Of a stretch of 58,517 bases of DNA, positions 1-10,435 are shown one piece after another. Position numbers and translations under genes: made by a program. Positions within the stretch are counted from its first letter, which is position 1. Each line of letters begins with the position of its first letter. Under the pieces are notes generated by a model, which was given only the letters and a program-made list of their open reading frames with translations, was not told where the DNA came from and did not search any database. The stretch is from Accumulibacter sp. (GTDB lineage: Bacteria > Pseudomonadota > Gammaproteobacteria > Burkholderiales > Rhodocyclaceae): assembly GCF_029255125.1 (NCBI RefSeq), contig NZ_JAPUVR010000090.1:1-58517 (forward strand). Reading direction: 5' to 3'.

Positions 1-255
1 ACTGAAGAGGCCTCGCGCACGGTCAACGAGGTGCAATCGCTGATCGAGGTCAATTCGAGGCAGATCAATGCCGCCGAGGCCAAAGCGCAAGCGACGCGCG
101 ACGCTTTCGCCCAGGCGGCAGGATCACTGGCCAGCGTGATGAACGAAATATCCTCGATCCGCAGCATCATTCAGGAAGCAGCGACCGCCACCGAGAGGCA
201 GTCGGTCGCCATTGCCCAGATCAAGAATACAGTCGGGCAGATGACGAATCCATAA
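1..255 (+). CDS. Methyl-accepting chemotaxis protein, C-terminal fragment
   Basis: The frame is open from base 1, so the gene starts outside the window and only about 84 codons are visible. The peptide is a continuous helical heptad pattern with the typical end of an MCP signalling domain: an SLASVMNEISSI stretch, then IIQEAATATERQSVAIAQI. In this family that region forms the cytoplasmic antiparallel coiled coil that passes sensor state to CheA/CheW. No methylation-site hairpin tip and no C-terminal pentapeptide for CheR binding is visible. The gene ends in TAA. The ligand cannot be judged because the sensor half is missing. MCP assignment is fairly secure; subtype is unknown. Confidence 0.8.
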   Translation, partial: TEEASRTVNEVQSLIEVNSRQINAAEAKAQATRDAFAQAAGSLASVMNEISSIRSIIQEAATATERQSVAIAQIKNTVGQMTNP

Positions 256-399
256 GACCTGGTAGAAGATGCATCGCCGCCAAGCGATCCGAACGCAGGC
301 ACCACCGGCGGTCGCAGATGGCGCGACCGGCGGCCAGCCGGCGCCGCTGCAACGCGAACTGTGATTGCTTCGACCGGTCGAGGCCGGCTCCCTCCCGGC

Positions 400-1152
400 T
401 CAACCGCCGAAAACGGCCGCTTCAGGAATCTCGTAGCGCTCCTGGCCGGCCTGAATCTTGAACAGGTCGGCCTCCTTGGTTGCCTTGAAACTCATGTCGC
501 CGTCGGCCTGGCTGAGGTCGGCGCCGATCGCCTTGCCCTTTTCGAAGTAGATCAAGCGCGCGCGCCCATCGGCGTGGGTAATCTTGATCGTCGCACTGCC
601 GCCGGCATCGCGCGCCACGGCAAATCCGCACTGGCCCATTGGCTGCCCCTTGTGGCGAGCGCAGGGGATCTGGCCACTGGCGTCGAAACGCCCCTGCCCG
701 GCGCGCTCACCATGAGCAGCGCGCACTGACGCTGGCGCACTGGCGTGCGCGCCGGCGTCGATGGCGACCGTCAACGTGTAGCTCGCCGACTCGTTGCGCC
801 GCGCCGCGCTGCGCATCAGGTAGGTACGCAGCTTGTATTCGCCGTCGGCTGGCAGCGTTCCTGTCCATTCGTTGCCGGAAGTCGAACCGATGAAGATCGC
901 CTCGCCAGTCGAGCCCGGCGGCAACACGTTGAAGTAGGCCGCGTCGTTGCTCGGGCTGAAGCTGACGCTCATCGTCTGTCCTGCTCTGGCGCGCAGGGTG
1001 TAATCGATCGTCTGGTCGCCTTTCAGCGTGCCCTTGATCGTTGCGGAACTCGTCCCGGCTTTGAACTGGACGGGCTTCGTCCGGATGTCGGCGGACGCCG
1101 GAGCGGCAAGCGAGGCGAGCGCCAGCGCGCTTGCGATGAGGAATGTCTTCAT
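400..1152 (-). CDS. Secreted protein with PPC-like beta-sandwich domain, function unknown
   Basis: The 250-aa product opens with a clear Sec signal peptide (MKTF, then an Ala/Leu-rich core ending ASA). Residues about 30-135 look like a bacterial pre-peptidase C-terminal (PPC) type beta-sandwich: TIKGTLKGDQTIDYTLRA, followed by a GEYKLRTYL strand near the end. The second half, after a low-complexity Ala-rich linker, has two Cys in an IPCARHKGQPMGQC segment and a compact C-terminal domain ending PEAAVFGG. The start at 1152 is preferred because AGGAGA lies just upstream and the signal peptide follows directly. I do not recognise a specific family; a periplasmic binding or inhibitor-like protein is possible. 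Confidence 0.7.
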   Translation of the reverse strand: MKTFLIASALALASLAAPASADIRTKPVQFKAGTSSATIKGTLKGDQTIDYTLRARAGQTMSVSFSPSNDAAYFNVLPPGSTGEAIFIGSTSGNEWTGTLPADGEYKLRTYLMRSAARRNESASYTLTVAIDAGAHASAPASVRAAHGERAGQGRFDASGQIPCARHKGQPMGQCGFAVARDAGGSATIKITHADGRARLIYFEKGKAIGADLSQADGDMSFKATKEADLFKIQAGQERYEIPEAAVFGG

Positions 1153-1270
1153 CCTTTCTCCTGGAAGATGAGTCAAGCGACCGGGTTCTTGAGCAGACGC
1201 GATTGTAGCCCTTCGCGCTTCTGGACAGACGCGTCGGCGCAGCGCACGAAGGTGCGCCACCAGCTTGCGC

Positions 1271-1897
1271 TCAATACTTGACCGAGCAACCGTAGGGGCG
1301 AGTCACCGGCTGGCTGATCGGCCGGCCCGCGGCGTGCTCCTTGAGTGCGACGCGCACGTACTGCGTGGCTTTCGGAATGTCTGCCACGTCTGCGCTGGGG
1401 ACGCTGTCGATACCTCCCATGTAGATCAATTTCCCTGCCTGATCGATGATGTACATGTGCGGGGTGGTTCTTGCCTGATAAGCCCGGCCGATCTGGCCAT
1501 CGGCATCGAGGACGACGGCGTGCGGCGCCGCCTGGCGGGTGCGGGTCAGTTCGTTCGCCTCGGCCGGGCTGACGTGCCCCTGCTGACCGGAAGCCGACGA
1601 GATGACCGACAGCCAGACGACTTTCTGCGCTGCGGCTTCCCGCTGCTGCTCCTGCATATTGCCCGCACCGTAATGCTTGCGCACGTAGGGGCAATCGTGA
1701 TTGGTCCATTCGAGGACCACCGTCTTGCCGCGGTAATCGGCCAGCCGCTGCGTCTTGCCCTGGCTGTCGACACCGGTGAACTCAGGCGCCGGCTCGCCGA
1801 CACGCGGCGCCGCCAGTGCGCTCCCTGCGTGCAGCGCGAAAACGATCGGCAGGCAGGCCAGGAAAAGGTACCTCAGGAAGTCAAAGCAATTGAGCAT
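1271..1897 (-). CDS. Periplasmic redoxin (AhpC/TSA-like thioredoxin-fold protein)
   Basis: The 208-aa product has an N-terminal signal peptide (residues 1-29, ending ALAAP) and a thioredoxin-fold domain beginning RVGEPAPEFTGVDSQGK. The motif EWTNHDCPYVRKHY holds a single redox Cys, typical of a peroxiredoxin-like redoxin family that uses a CPxVRKHY centre rather than CxxC. TTPHMYIID is the cis-Pro segment of the fold. It lies 17 bp after the DsbD/ScsB-like gene on the same strand, so it probably receives electrons from that membrane protein. The start at 1897 is set by the signal peptide; a longer open frame upstream is antisense noise inside the reductase gene. The substrate is unknown. Confidence 0.85.
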   Translation of the reverse strand: MLNCFDFLRYLFLACLPIVFALHAGSALAAPRVGEPAPEFTGVDSQGKTQRLADYRGKTVVLEWTNHDCPYVRKHYGAGNMQEQQREAAAQKVVWLSVISSASGQQGHVSPAEANELTRTRQAAPHAVVLDADGQIGRAYQARTTPHMYIIDQAGKLIYMGGIDSVPSADVADIPKATQYVRVALKEHAAGRPISQPVTRPYGCSVKY

Positions 1898-1914
1898 GGT
1901 TTTTCTCCAGGGGG

Positions 1915-4068
1915 TCAAAGGGATTCCAACGCTTCGGCGACGACATCTTCGCTGAGCAACTGGGGCAGCACGAGCGGTGTCGGGCGGCCCGGCGCGTACA
2001 ACAAGTAAAGCGGGACGCCACTCCTGCCGTGGCGCTCGAGCTGGCGCGTGATGGCGGGATCGCGCCGCGTCCAATCGGCGACGAGGTAGACGACGGCGCG
2101 CTCGGCGAAACGCCGTCGGGTATTTTCGGTCGCCAGCGCGACGCGTTCGTTGACCTGGCAGGTGATGCACCAGGCGGCGGTGAAGTTGACGAAGACCGGG
2201 CGCCCGGCTGCGACAAGTTCGCGCACGCGCTCGTCCGACCAGGCCAGGCGCTGCGCCTCCGCGTGCGTCGAAACGGCGACCTCGGGTGCGATCAGCGGGC
2301 GCAAGAGCAGCACGATGAGCGCGCTCGCGCCGGCGGCAAACAGAACGCGGCGCCAGGCGCGCGGCTGCCATTGCCCGTAACAGCAGGCAGCCAAGGCGAG
2401 AACGACCAGGCCGGCGAGCGCTGCGCCGAAAGCGCTTGCCCCGGTCTGCTGGCTGAGCACCCAGAGCAGCCAGGCGGCGGTACCGTAGAGCGGAAAAGCG
2501 AGCGCCTGCTGCAGGCGTTTCATCCACGGACCGGGCTTTGGCAAGCAGCGCAGCAGCGCGGGCGAAACGCTGAGCAACAGCAAGGGTAGCGCGAAACCGG
2601 CCGCCAGCGCGGCGAAGACGGCAAGCGCTTCACCGGCCGGGCGGGTGAGCGCGAAGCCCAGCGCTGTTCCCATGAACGGCGCCGTACACGGGCTGGCCAC
2701 GACGACGGCGAGAACGCCGGTCGCGAAAGTGCTGCCCAAGCCGCTGCCGGCGCCCAGCGACTGGCCCACCCCGATCAGCCCGGCGCCCAGCGTGAACACG
2801 CCGGACAGGTTGAGCCCGACGAGCAGCATCAGATAGGCAAGCAGCGCAACGAGCAGCGGCGACTGGAGCTGGAAGCCCCAACCGAGGGCAGCGCCGCCGG
2901 CGCGCAAGAGCAGCAGCGTGCTCGCCAGAACCAGGAAACTGAAGACGACGCCGGCCGCGTAGCTCAGGCCATGGGCAAGCCGCCGCCGCGGGTTTGCGCC
3001 GGCTTCGCGGACGAAGCCAAGCGCCTTGATAGCCAGCACCGGCAGCACGCAAGGCATCACGTTGAGCAGCAAACCGCCGAGAAAGGCGAGGCCGAGGGCA
3101 AGCAGCAAAGCGGGCGATTGGCTCGCCGCAGTCGCTGCCGGGCCGGCCGAGCCGTCCGCAACCAGCGCCGGCGCGGCGTGCAGGCGCAGCGCATGCGCCC
3201 GCCGGGCGGAGCCACCGTGCTCCGGCGTCTCGACCACCAGCAGGCCGTCGAGCGGGGCGTTCCCGCTCGGCGGCAGGTCGCCGACGGTGACGCGCAAAGC
3301 GACGCCGTCACCGGCCGTTTGCCGCTGCTGCGCGCCGCTCGGGTCGACCGGGCCCCATTCGTAGGCGGCAAACCAGACTGCGGCGCGTTCATCGACAGCC
3401 AGACCCGGCACTTCCAGCGTCAGCGTGCGCGCGTCGTCGGAGACCCGATAGCGCCCGCCTGTCGGGCCGTCTGCCGGCCATTGCGCGCGCGCAGCAGCGA
3501 ACAGCCTCTGCGTTGTCGGGTCGCCGCGCGCCGCACCAGCCGCGTGCGGACTGGGTAGTACGAGGGTCAGGCGAGCCGACTCGGGAATGCATTCGACGCG
3601 GCAGACCAACCATTCCGCGTCGAGCACGATGCGCTGCGCGCTGGCCGGCAGCGCTATTTCGGGTATGCGCAGCGGGACGAGCAGCGTTACCGCCTTTTCG
3701 TAGCCGTAATTGGTCAAGGGTCCGACCGGCAGACGCTGCGGCACCGGCCAGCGCACTTCGCCGGCCGTCCAGCCGGCGGGCAGCGTCCAGCGCAGCAGCG
3801 GAGCGGCGCCGGAAGCGCCGGGATTGCGCCAATAGACGTGCCAGTGCGCAATCAGCTCGAAGTGCAGCCCCAGCCACAGCGTCTGCCCGGGCGCGGCCTG
3901 CAGCGGATCGGCGAGCAGCGTCACTTTGGCGTGCGCCGTCGACACGCTCGCCGCGCCCTCGGTTGGCGCGCCTGACCAGGCCGGCGAGCAGGCCAGCCAG
4001 ACTAGCGCGAACAATCCGGCAAGAAACGCGACGAGCGCCGGCCGCCGACCTCGCGCGATCGGCTGCAC
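1915..4068 (-). CDS. DsbD/ScsB-family thiol:disulfide interchange protein
   Basis: About 717 aa if the GTG at 4068 is used. It has three parts. The N-terminal periplasmic domain follows a signal segment and carries a Cys pair in WLVCRVECIPESA. The central membrane domain has about eight helices with the DsbD/CcdA-type motifs NVMPCVLPVLAIKALGF and ASPCTAPFMGTALGF. The C-terminal thioredoxin domain has the active site AAWCITCQ. Proteins of this family move electrons from cytoplasmic thioredoxin to periplasmic partners. An upstream ATG would overlap the preceding gene heavily, while the GTG sits 5 bp beyond that gene's stop. Partners are likely the redoxin downstream. Confidence 0.88.
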   Translation of the reverse strand: MQPIARGRRPALVAFLAGLFALVWLACSPAWSGAPTEGAASVSTAHAKVTLLADPLQAAPGQTLWLGLHFELIAHWHVYWRNPGASGAAPLLRWTLPAGWTAGEVRWPVPQRLPVGPLTNYGYEKAVTLLVPLRIPEIALPASAQRIVLDAEWLVCRVECIPESARLTLVLPSPHAAGAARGDPTTQRLFAAARAQWPADGPTGGRYRVSDDARTLTLEVPGLAVDERAAVWFAAYEWGPVDPSGAQQRQTAGDGVALRVTVGDLPPSGNAPLDGLLVVETPEHGGSARRAHALRLHAAPALVADGSAGPAATAASQSPALLLALGLAFLGGLLLNVMPCVLPVLAIKALGFVREAGANPRRRLAHGLSYAAGVVFSFLVLASTLLLLRAGGAALGWGFQLQSPLLVALLAYLMLLVGLNLSGVFTLGAGLIGVGQSLGAGSGLGSTFATGVLAVVVASPCTAPFMGTALGFALTRPAGEALAVFAALAAGFALPLLLLSVSPALLRCLPKPGPWMKRLQQALAFPLYGTAAWLLWVLSQQTGASAFGAALAGLVVLALAACCYGQWQPRAWRRVLFAAGASALIVLLLRPLIAPEVAVSTHAEAQRLAWSDERVRELVAAGRPVFVNFTAAWCITCQVNERVALATENTRRRFAERAVVYLVADWTRRDPAITRQLERHGRSGVPLYLLYAPGRPTPLVLPQLLSEDVVAEALESL

Positions 4069-4072
4069 GCGG

Positions 4073-4630
4073 CTACTTGCTGCGCGCGTAGAGGCCGGTG
4101 AGCGTCGCCTTGCCGAGGCTGTTCGCATTGACCATGAAGCCGGCGAGCGCAGCGCTTGCACCGGCCGGAAGCTCGAGCTTTTCGAGCTTCATCGCGTACA
4201 CGGTGAAGTGATAACGGTGCGCCTTGTCGCCGACCGGCGGACACGGGCCGCCCCAGCCCGGCCCGCCAAAGTCGGTGTTGATCTGCACGGCGCCCGCCGG
4301 CAGGGCGCTTCCGTCGGCCTTACCGGCGGCTAGCGGCAGCCCGCTGGCGCTGGCCGGCAGATTGATCACCAGCCAATGCCACCAGCCGCTGCCGCCAGTC
4401 GGCGCGTCCGGGTCGTGCACCAGCACGGCGAAGCTCTTGGTGCCCGGCGGCGGATTCTTCCACTCGAGCGCTGGCGAAACATTCTCGCCAGTGCAGCCAA
4501 AACCGTTATAGACCTGCTGCGCGTTGATCATGCCTTGCGGCTTGATTTGCGGCGAGACGAGGGTGAAATCGCCGGCCTGCACGCCGAGCGCGGCGAGGGC
4601 CAGCGTCAGACCAGGAGAAATATGCTTCAT
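4073..4630 (-). CDS. YbhB/YbcL-type PEBP family protein, exported
   Basis: The 185-aa product begins with a short signal peptide (MKHISPGLTLALAALGVQA). It carries the phosphatidylethanolamine-binding-protein fold signatures GENVSPALEWKNPPPGTKSF, VHDPDAPTGGSGWWHW and GPCPPVGDKAHRYHF. Bacterial members of this family have poorly defined roles; some are linked to small-molecule or lipid binding. It is the first gene of a three-gene minus-strand group with the DsbD-like reductase and the redoxin. The start at 4630 is fixed by the signal peptide. The Cys residues in the CTGENVSP and GPCPP segments could be redox-sensitive, which would fit the operon, but that is inference. Confidence 0.87.
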   Translation of the reverse strand: MKHISPGLTLALAALGVQAGDFTLVSPQIKPQGMINAQQVYNGFGCTGENVSPALEWKNPPPGTKSFAVLVHDPDAPTGGSGWWHWLVINLPASASGLPLAAGKADGSALPAGAVQINTDFGGPGWGGPCPPVGDKAHRYHFTVYAMKLEKLELPAGASAALAGFMVNANSLGKATLTGLYARSK

Positions 4631-4725
4631 CGGTTCGCTCCACAGGAGAAGCAGGGAAAGGGAAGAGTCTTCGGTCGGAAATTGTAGCCGAAGCATCGGG
4701 GCGGCGCGTGCGGCTGCGAGCATTC

Positions 4726-4762
4726 ATAGCCATTCGCTATTCTCATTATGCTGATAATTGAT
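4726..4762. promoter_or_regulatory. OxyR-like operator between the PEBP gene and katG
   Basis: The spacing ATAG-N7-CTAT-N7-ATGC-N7-TGAT starts at 4726. The first dyad matches both outer tetrads of the OxyR consensus (ATAG-N7-CTAT); the second dyad is weak, and the inner consensus bases are only partly present. It sits between the divergent PEBP operon and katG, about 160-195 bp before the katG start. OxyR control of katG is common in proteobacteria; the site itself is a prediction. Confidence 0.4.
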
Positions 4763-4867
4763 TGGACCTATCCACCCCGCGATCCTAGACTTGGTTCGTC
4801 CGGGCTGAATGCGGCTCAAGTTCCAGCGAATCCCGTTCGGCGAGCTACGCCGAGCAACTGCGGGTAA

Positions 4868-7117
<2,250 letters not shown>

Positions 7118-7125
7118 GCCGACGT

Positions 7126-7161
7126 GTCGCGGGCGGGGGCCGCCAGCGGCCAGCCCGCGAC
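7126..7161 (+). terminator. GC-rich hairpin just after katG
   Basis: Perfect 9-bp arms (GTCGCGGGC / GCCCGCGAC) enclose an 18-nt loop, 8 bp after the katG stop codon. There is no U-tract after it, so it may stabilise the 3' end rather than terminate by itself. Confidence 0.35.
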
Positions 7162-7203
7162 CGGAACAGGGAACGGGCGAAGGAGAAGGAGAAAGGCAAA
7201 GAA

Positions 7204-7231
7204 AAGGGCGAAATCGGCTGATTTCGCCCTT
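7204..7231 (-). terminator. Rho-independent terminator of tRNA-Arg
   Basis: A perfect 12-bp inverted repeat (AAGGGCGAAATC / GATTTCGCCCTT) has a 4-nt loop. Read on the minus strand it lies 9 nt after the tRNA 3' end and is followed by TTCTTT, so it fits an intrinsic terminator for the tRNA. On the plus strand the T-run is missing. Confidence 0.8.
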
Positions 7232-7240
7232 CCCATCTTG

Positions 7241-7317
7241 TGGCACGCCCGGAGCGACTCGAACGCCCGACCACTTGGTTCGAAGCCAAGGACTCTATCC
7301 AACTGAGCTACGGGCGC
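7241..7317 (-). tRNA. tRNA-Arg, anticodon TCG
   Basis: The 77-nt gene folds as a standard cloverleaf on the minus strand. The acceptor strand GCGCCCG pairs with CGGGCGT. The D arm contains AGTTGGATAGA. The anticodon stem CTTGG/CCAAG encloses the loop CTTCGAA, giving anticodon TCG (reads CGA). The T loop is GTTCGAGTC, and CCA is encoded. It is a single tRNA unit followed by a strong terminator. Confidence 0.95.
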
Positions 7318-7354
7318 TTGGCCATCGGCGAGCGATTATACAGGCTTTGTCGGC

Positions 7355-10300
7355 TCAATCCTGCGGCCGGATGCGGTAGCAGGCGGCGTAGAGCGCCGGC
7401 AGGAAGAGCAGCGTGAGGAGCGTGGCGACGATCAGACCGCCCATGATGGCGACCGCCATCGGGCCCCAGAAGACGCTGCGCGTCAGCGGAATCATCGCCA
7501 GTATCGCCGCGGCGGCGGTCAGCATGATCGGCCGGAAGCGCCGCACCGTCGAGCCGACGACCGCCTCCCACGCCGGCTTGCCGGCCTTTTCGTCCTGCGC
7601 GATCTGGTCGACCAGGATAACCGCGTTGCGCATGATCATTCCCGACAGCGCGATGACGCCGAGGTTGGCGACGAAACCGAAGGGTACGGCGAAGGCGAGC
7701 AAGGCACAGGCAACGCCGATCAGCCCGAGCGGCGCGGTGAGCAGGACGAGCAAGGTGCGGCCGGTATTCTGCAACTGGATCATCAGCAGCGTGACGACGC
7801 AGATCAGCATCATCGGCATCACAGCCTTGATCGAGTTTTCTCCCTTCGCCGACTCCTCGGTCGCGCCGCCCGGTTCGATGGCAAAGCCGGCCGGCAAGCT
7901 GGCGCGTATCGCGTCCAGTTGCGGGTTGATTTCGCTGGTGACGGTGGGCGCCTGCACGCCGTCGCGAATGTCGGCGCGTACGGTCACCGTCGGCAGGCGG
8001 TTGCGCCGGGCGATCAGGCCGTCCTCGAGTTCGTAGCGGATGCGCGCCAGTTGCGCCAAGGGCACGTAACGCCCGCCGGCGGTATGGATGTTGATCTCGG
8101 CCAGCGCCGCCAGACGGGCGCGTTCGTCACCCGGCGCGCGCGCCACGACATCGATCAACTGGTCGCCTTCGCGCATCTGGGTAACCGTCATGCCGCTGAG
8201 CATCGAGTTCAGGAAAGCGGAGAGTTCCTGCGAGCTGATTCCCAGCGCGCGCGCGCGGTCCTGATCGATGTCGAGACGGACGACCTTGCTCATCTCGTTC
8301 CAGTCGAAGTTGACTTCGCGCAGATGCGGGTTCTGGCGCATCACCGCGGCGACCTCTTCGGCCGCGCGCCGCAGCTCGCCGAGGTTTTCGCCGGAAACGC
8401 GGAACTGAACCGGAAAGCCGATCGGCGGGCCGTTCTCGAGCCGCAGCACGCGCGTGCGTAAACCGCTCCACTCGCCGCTCGAGTCGGCGAAACGTTCCTG
8501 CAGCCGACGCTTGAGATCCTCCCGCGCGCCGATGTCGTGCGTCGTGATGACGAACTGGGCAAAGTTGTCGTTGAACAACTGCTGGTCGAGCGGCAGGTAG
8601 AAGCGCGGGCTGCCGTTACCCAGATAGCTCGCGTAATACTTGATCGATTTCGCCATTTCGGCGGTGCCCAGCAACTGCTCGACCTTCGCCGCCTGCGTTT
8701 CGGTGGCACGCAGCGAGGCGCCGTTCGGCAGCCACAGGTCGACCAGCAGTTCAGGCCGGCTGGCGGCCGGAAAGAACTGCTTCTGCACACCCAGCGCGAG
8801 GCCGGCCAACGCCGCGACGAAAGCGAGCACGGTTGCCGCGATGACCAGCCAGCGGTGGTGCAGACAGCTCTCGACGAGGGCCCGGACGCGCCGGTAGAAC
8901 GGCGTCGCGTAACGATCGTCGCCGTGCTGCTCGGCTTTCCGGCGAAGCTTTTCCGCGTCGAGCAACAGGTAACCCAGATAGGGCGTGAACACGACGGCGA
9001 CGATCCAGGAAACGAGCAAGGCGATGCTGACGACGGCGAAGATCGAGAAGGTGTATTCGCCGGCACCTGATTTGGCCAGGCCGACCGGCATGAAGCCGAT
9101 GGCGGTGATCAGCGTTCCGGTCAGCATGGGAAACGCGGTCGACGTATAGGCAAAGGTCGCCGCGCGGAAGCGGTCCCAGCCCTGTTCCATCTTGACCACC
9201 ATCATCTCGACGGCAATGATCGCGTCATCGACCAGCAGACCGAGCGCGATGACCAGGGCGCCGAGCGAGATGCGCTGCAGATCGATTCCGAAAGCGGCCA
9301 TCAGCAGGAAGCTGATCGCCAGAACGAGCGGAATCGACAAGGCGACGACGGCGCCAGTGCGCATTCCCAGACTGAGAAAGGAAACCGCCAGGACGATGAG
9401 TACCGCCTCGCTCAGCGACGACATGAAAAGGTCCATCGACTGCCGAACGATTTGCGGCTGATCGGCCACGACGTGCAGATCGATTCCCAGCGGTAGCTCC
9501 TTCTGGATACGATCGGTCGCCTGGTGCAGGCGCTCGCCGAGCTGAATCACGTCGCCGCCCTTGTTCATCGCGATCGCGATGCCGATCGCCGGCTGCCCCT
9601 GCACGCGCATGCGCGGCGTTGGCGGGTCGGCGAAGCCACGCCTGACCGTCGCGATGTCGCCCAGGCGGAACAACCGCCCGTTCGCCTGGATGCCGATCTC
9701 GCGAATGCTGTCGACCGAAGCGAAGTCGCCCGAAACGCGGATTCGCACGCGCGCCGACGGTGTTTCGTAGAAACCGGCCGGCGTCATCGCGTTCTGCTTC
9801 TGCAGGGCATCGAAGATGGCGAGCGGATTGAGTCCCAGGGTAGCCAGCTTGGTGTGCGAGATTTCGATGTAAATCTTCTCGTCCTGCACCCCGACCAGTT
9901 CGATCTTCTTGACGTCCGGCACCTGGCGCAGCACGCGCGCGATGCGATCGGCTTCGCGGCGCAAGGCGGCGAGATCGAAGCCGTCGCCGGTCAGGGCGAA
10001 GATGCTGATGAAGGTATCGCCGAATTCGTCGTTGAAGTAGGGCCCGAGGACGCCTTGCGGCAGCGTGTTGCGAATGTCGCCGATCTTCTTGCGCACCTGA
10101 TACCAGGCCTCGGGGACTTCCTTCTTCGGCGTGTAGTCTTTCAGCAGAATGGTGATCAGCGAGTCGCCGGCGCGCGTCTGCGAGCGAACGACGTCGACCC
10201 AGGGAACGTCCTGCAATCGCTTCTCGATGCGCTCGGTCACCTGGAGTTCGACTTCGTGCGCCGTCGCGCCCGGCCACAAAGTGCGCACGACCATCGCCTT

Positions 10301-10435
10301 GAAAGTGAAATCGGGGTCCTCGGCGCGCCCCAGCCTGAGATAGGAAATGACGCCGGCGAGCATCAGCACGACGATCAGATAGGCGACCAGCGTGCGATGA
10401 CGCAAGGCCCACTCGGACAGGTTGGGCAGCGTCAT
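7355..10435 (-). CDS. RND-family efflux transporter, inner-membrane permease
   Basis: The 1026-aa protein has the full AcrB/HAE-RND architecture: a first helix (VAYLIVVLMLAGVISYL), a large periplasmic loop, helices 2-6, a second periplasmic loop and helices 8-12. Helix 4 keeps the proton-relay pair in LGLLVDDAIIAVEMM. The N-terminal RAEDPDFTFKAMVVRT and WPGATAHEVE motifs place it in the RND branch found with TetR-adaptor operons. Its ATG overlaps the adaptor stop (ATGA), so translation is coupled. It should pump drugs, solvents or metabolites with the upstream adaptor. No outer-membrane channel gene is present here, so a TolC-type partner would come from elsewhere. Confidence 0.93.
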   Translation of the reverse strand: MTLPNLSEWALRHRTLVAYLIVVLMLAGVISYLRLGRAEDPDFTFKAMVVRTLWPGATAHEVELQVTERIEKRLQDVPWVDVVRSQTRAGDSLITILLKDYTPKKEVPEAWYQVRKKIGDIRNTLPQGVLGPYFNDEFGDTFISIFALTGDGFDLAALRREADRIARVLRQVPDVKKIELVGVQDEKIYIEISHTKLATLGLNPLAIFDALQKQNAMTPAGFYETPSARVRIRVSGDFASVDSIREIGIQANGRLFRLGDIATVRRGFADPPTPRMRVQGQPAIGIAIAMNKGGDVIQLGERLHQATDRIQKELPLGIDLHVVADQPQIVRQSMDLFMSSLSEAVLIVLAVSFLSLGMRTGAVVALSIPLVLAISFLLMAAFGIDLQRISLGALVIALGLLVDDAIIAVEMMVVKMEQGWDRFRAATFAYTSTAFPMLTGTLITAIGFMPVGLAKSGAGEYTFSIFAVVSIALLVSWIVAVVFTPYLGYLLLDAEKLRRKAEQHGDDRYATPFYRRVRALVESCLHHRWLVIAATVLAFVAALAGLALGVQKQFFPAASRPELLVDLWLPNGASLRATETQAAKVEQLLGTAEMAKSIKYYASYLGNGSPRFYLPLDQQLFNDNFAQFVITTHDIGAREDLKRRLQERFADSSGEWSGLRTRVLRLENGPPIGFPVQFRVSGENLGELRRAAEEVAAVMRQNPHLREVNFDWNEMSKVVRLDIDQDRARALGISSQELSAFLNSMLSGMTVTQMREGDQLIDVVARAPGDERARLAALAEINIHTAGGRYVPLAQLARIRYELEDGLIARRNRLPTVTVRADIRDGVQAPTVTSEINPQLDAIRASLPAGFAIEPGGATEESAKGENSIKAVMPMMLICVVTLLMIQLQNTGRTLLVLLTAPLGLIGVACALLAFAVPFGFVANLGVIALSGMIMRNAVILVDQIAQDEKAGKPAWEAVVGSTVRRFRPIMLTAAAAILAMIPLTRSVFWGPMAVAIMGGLIVATLLTLLFLPALYAACYRIRPQD

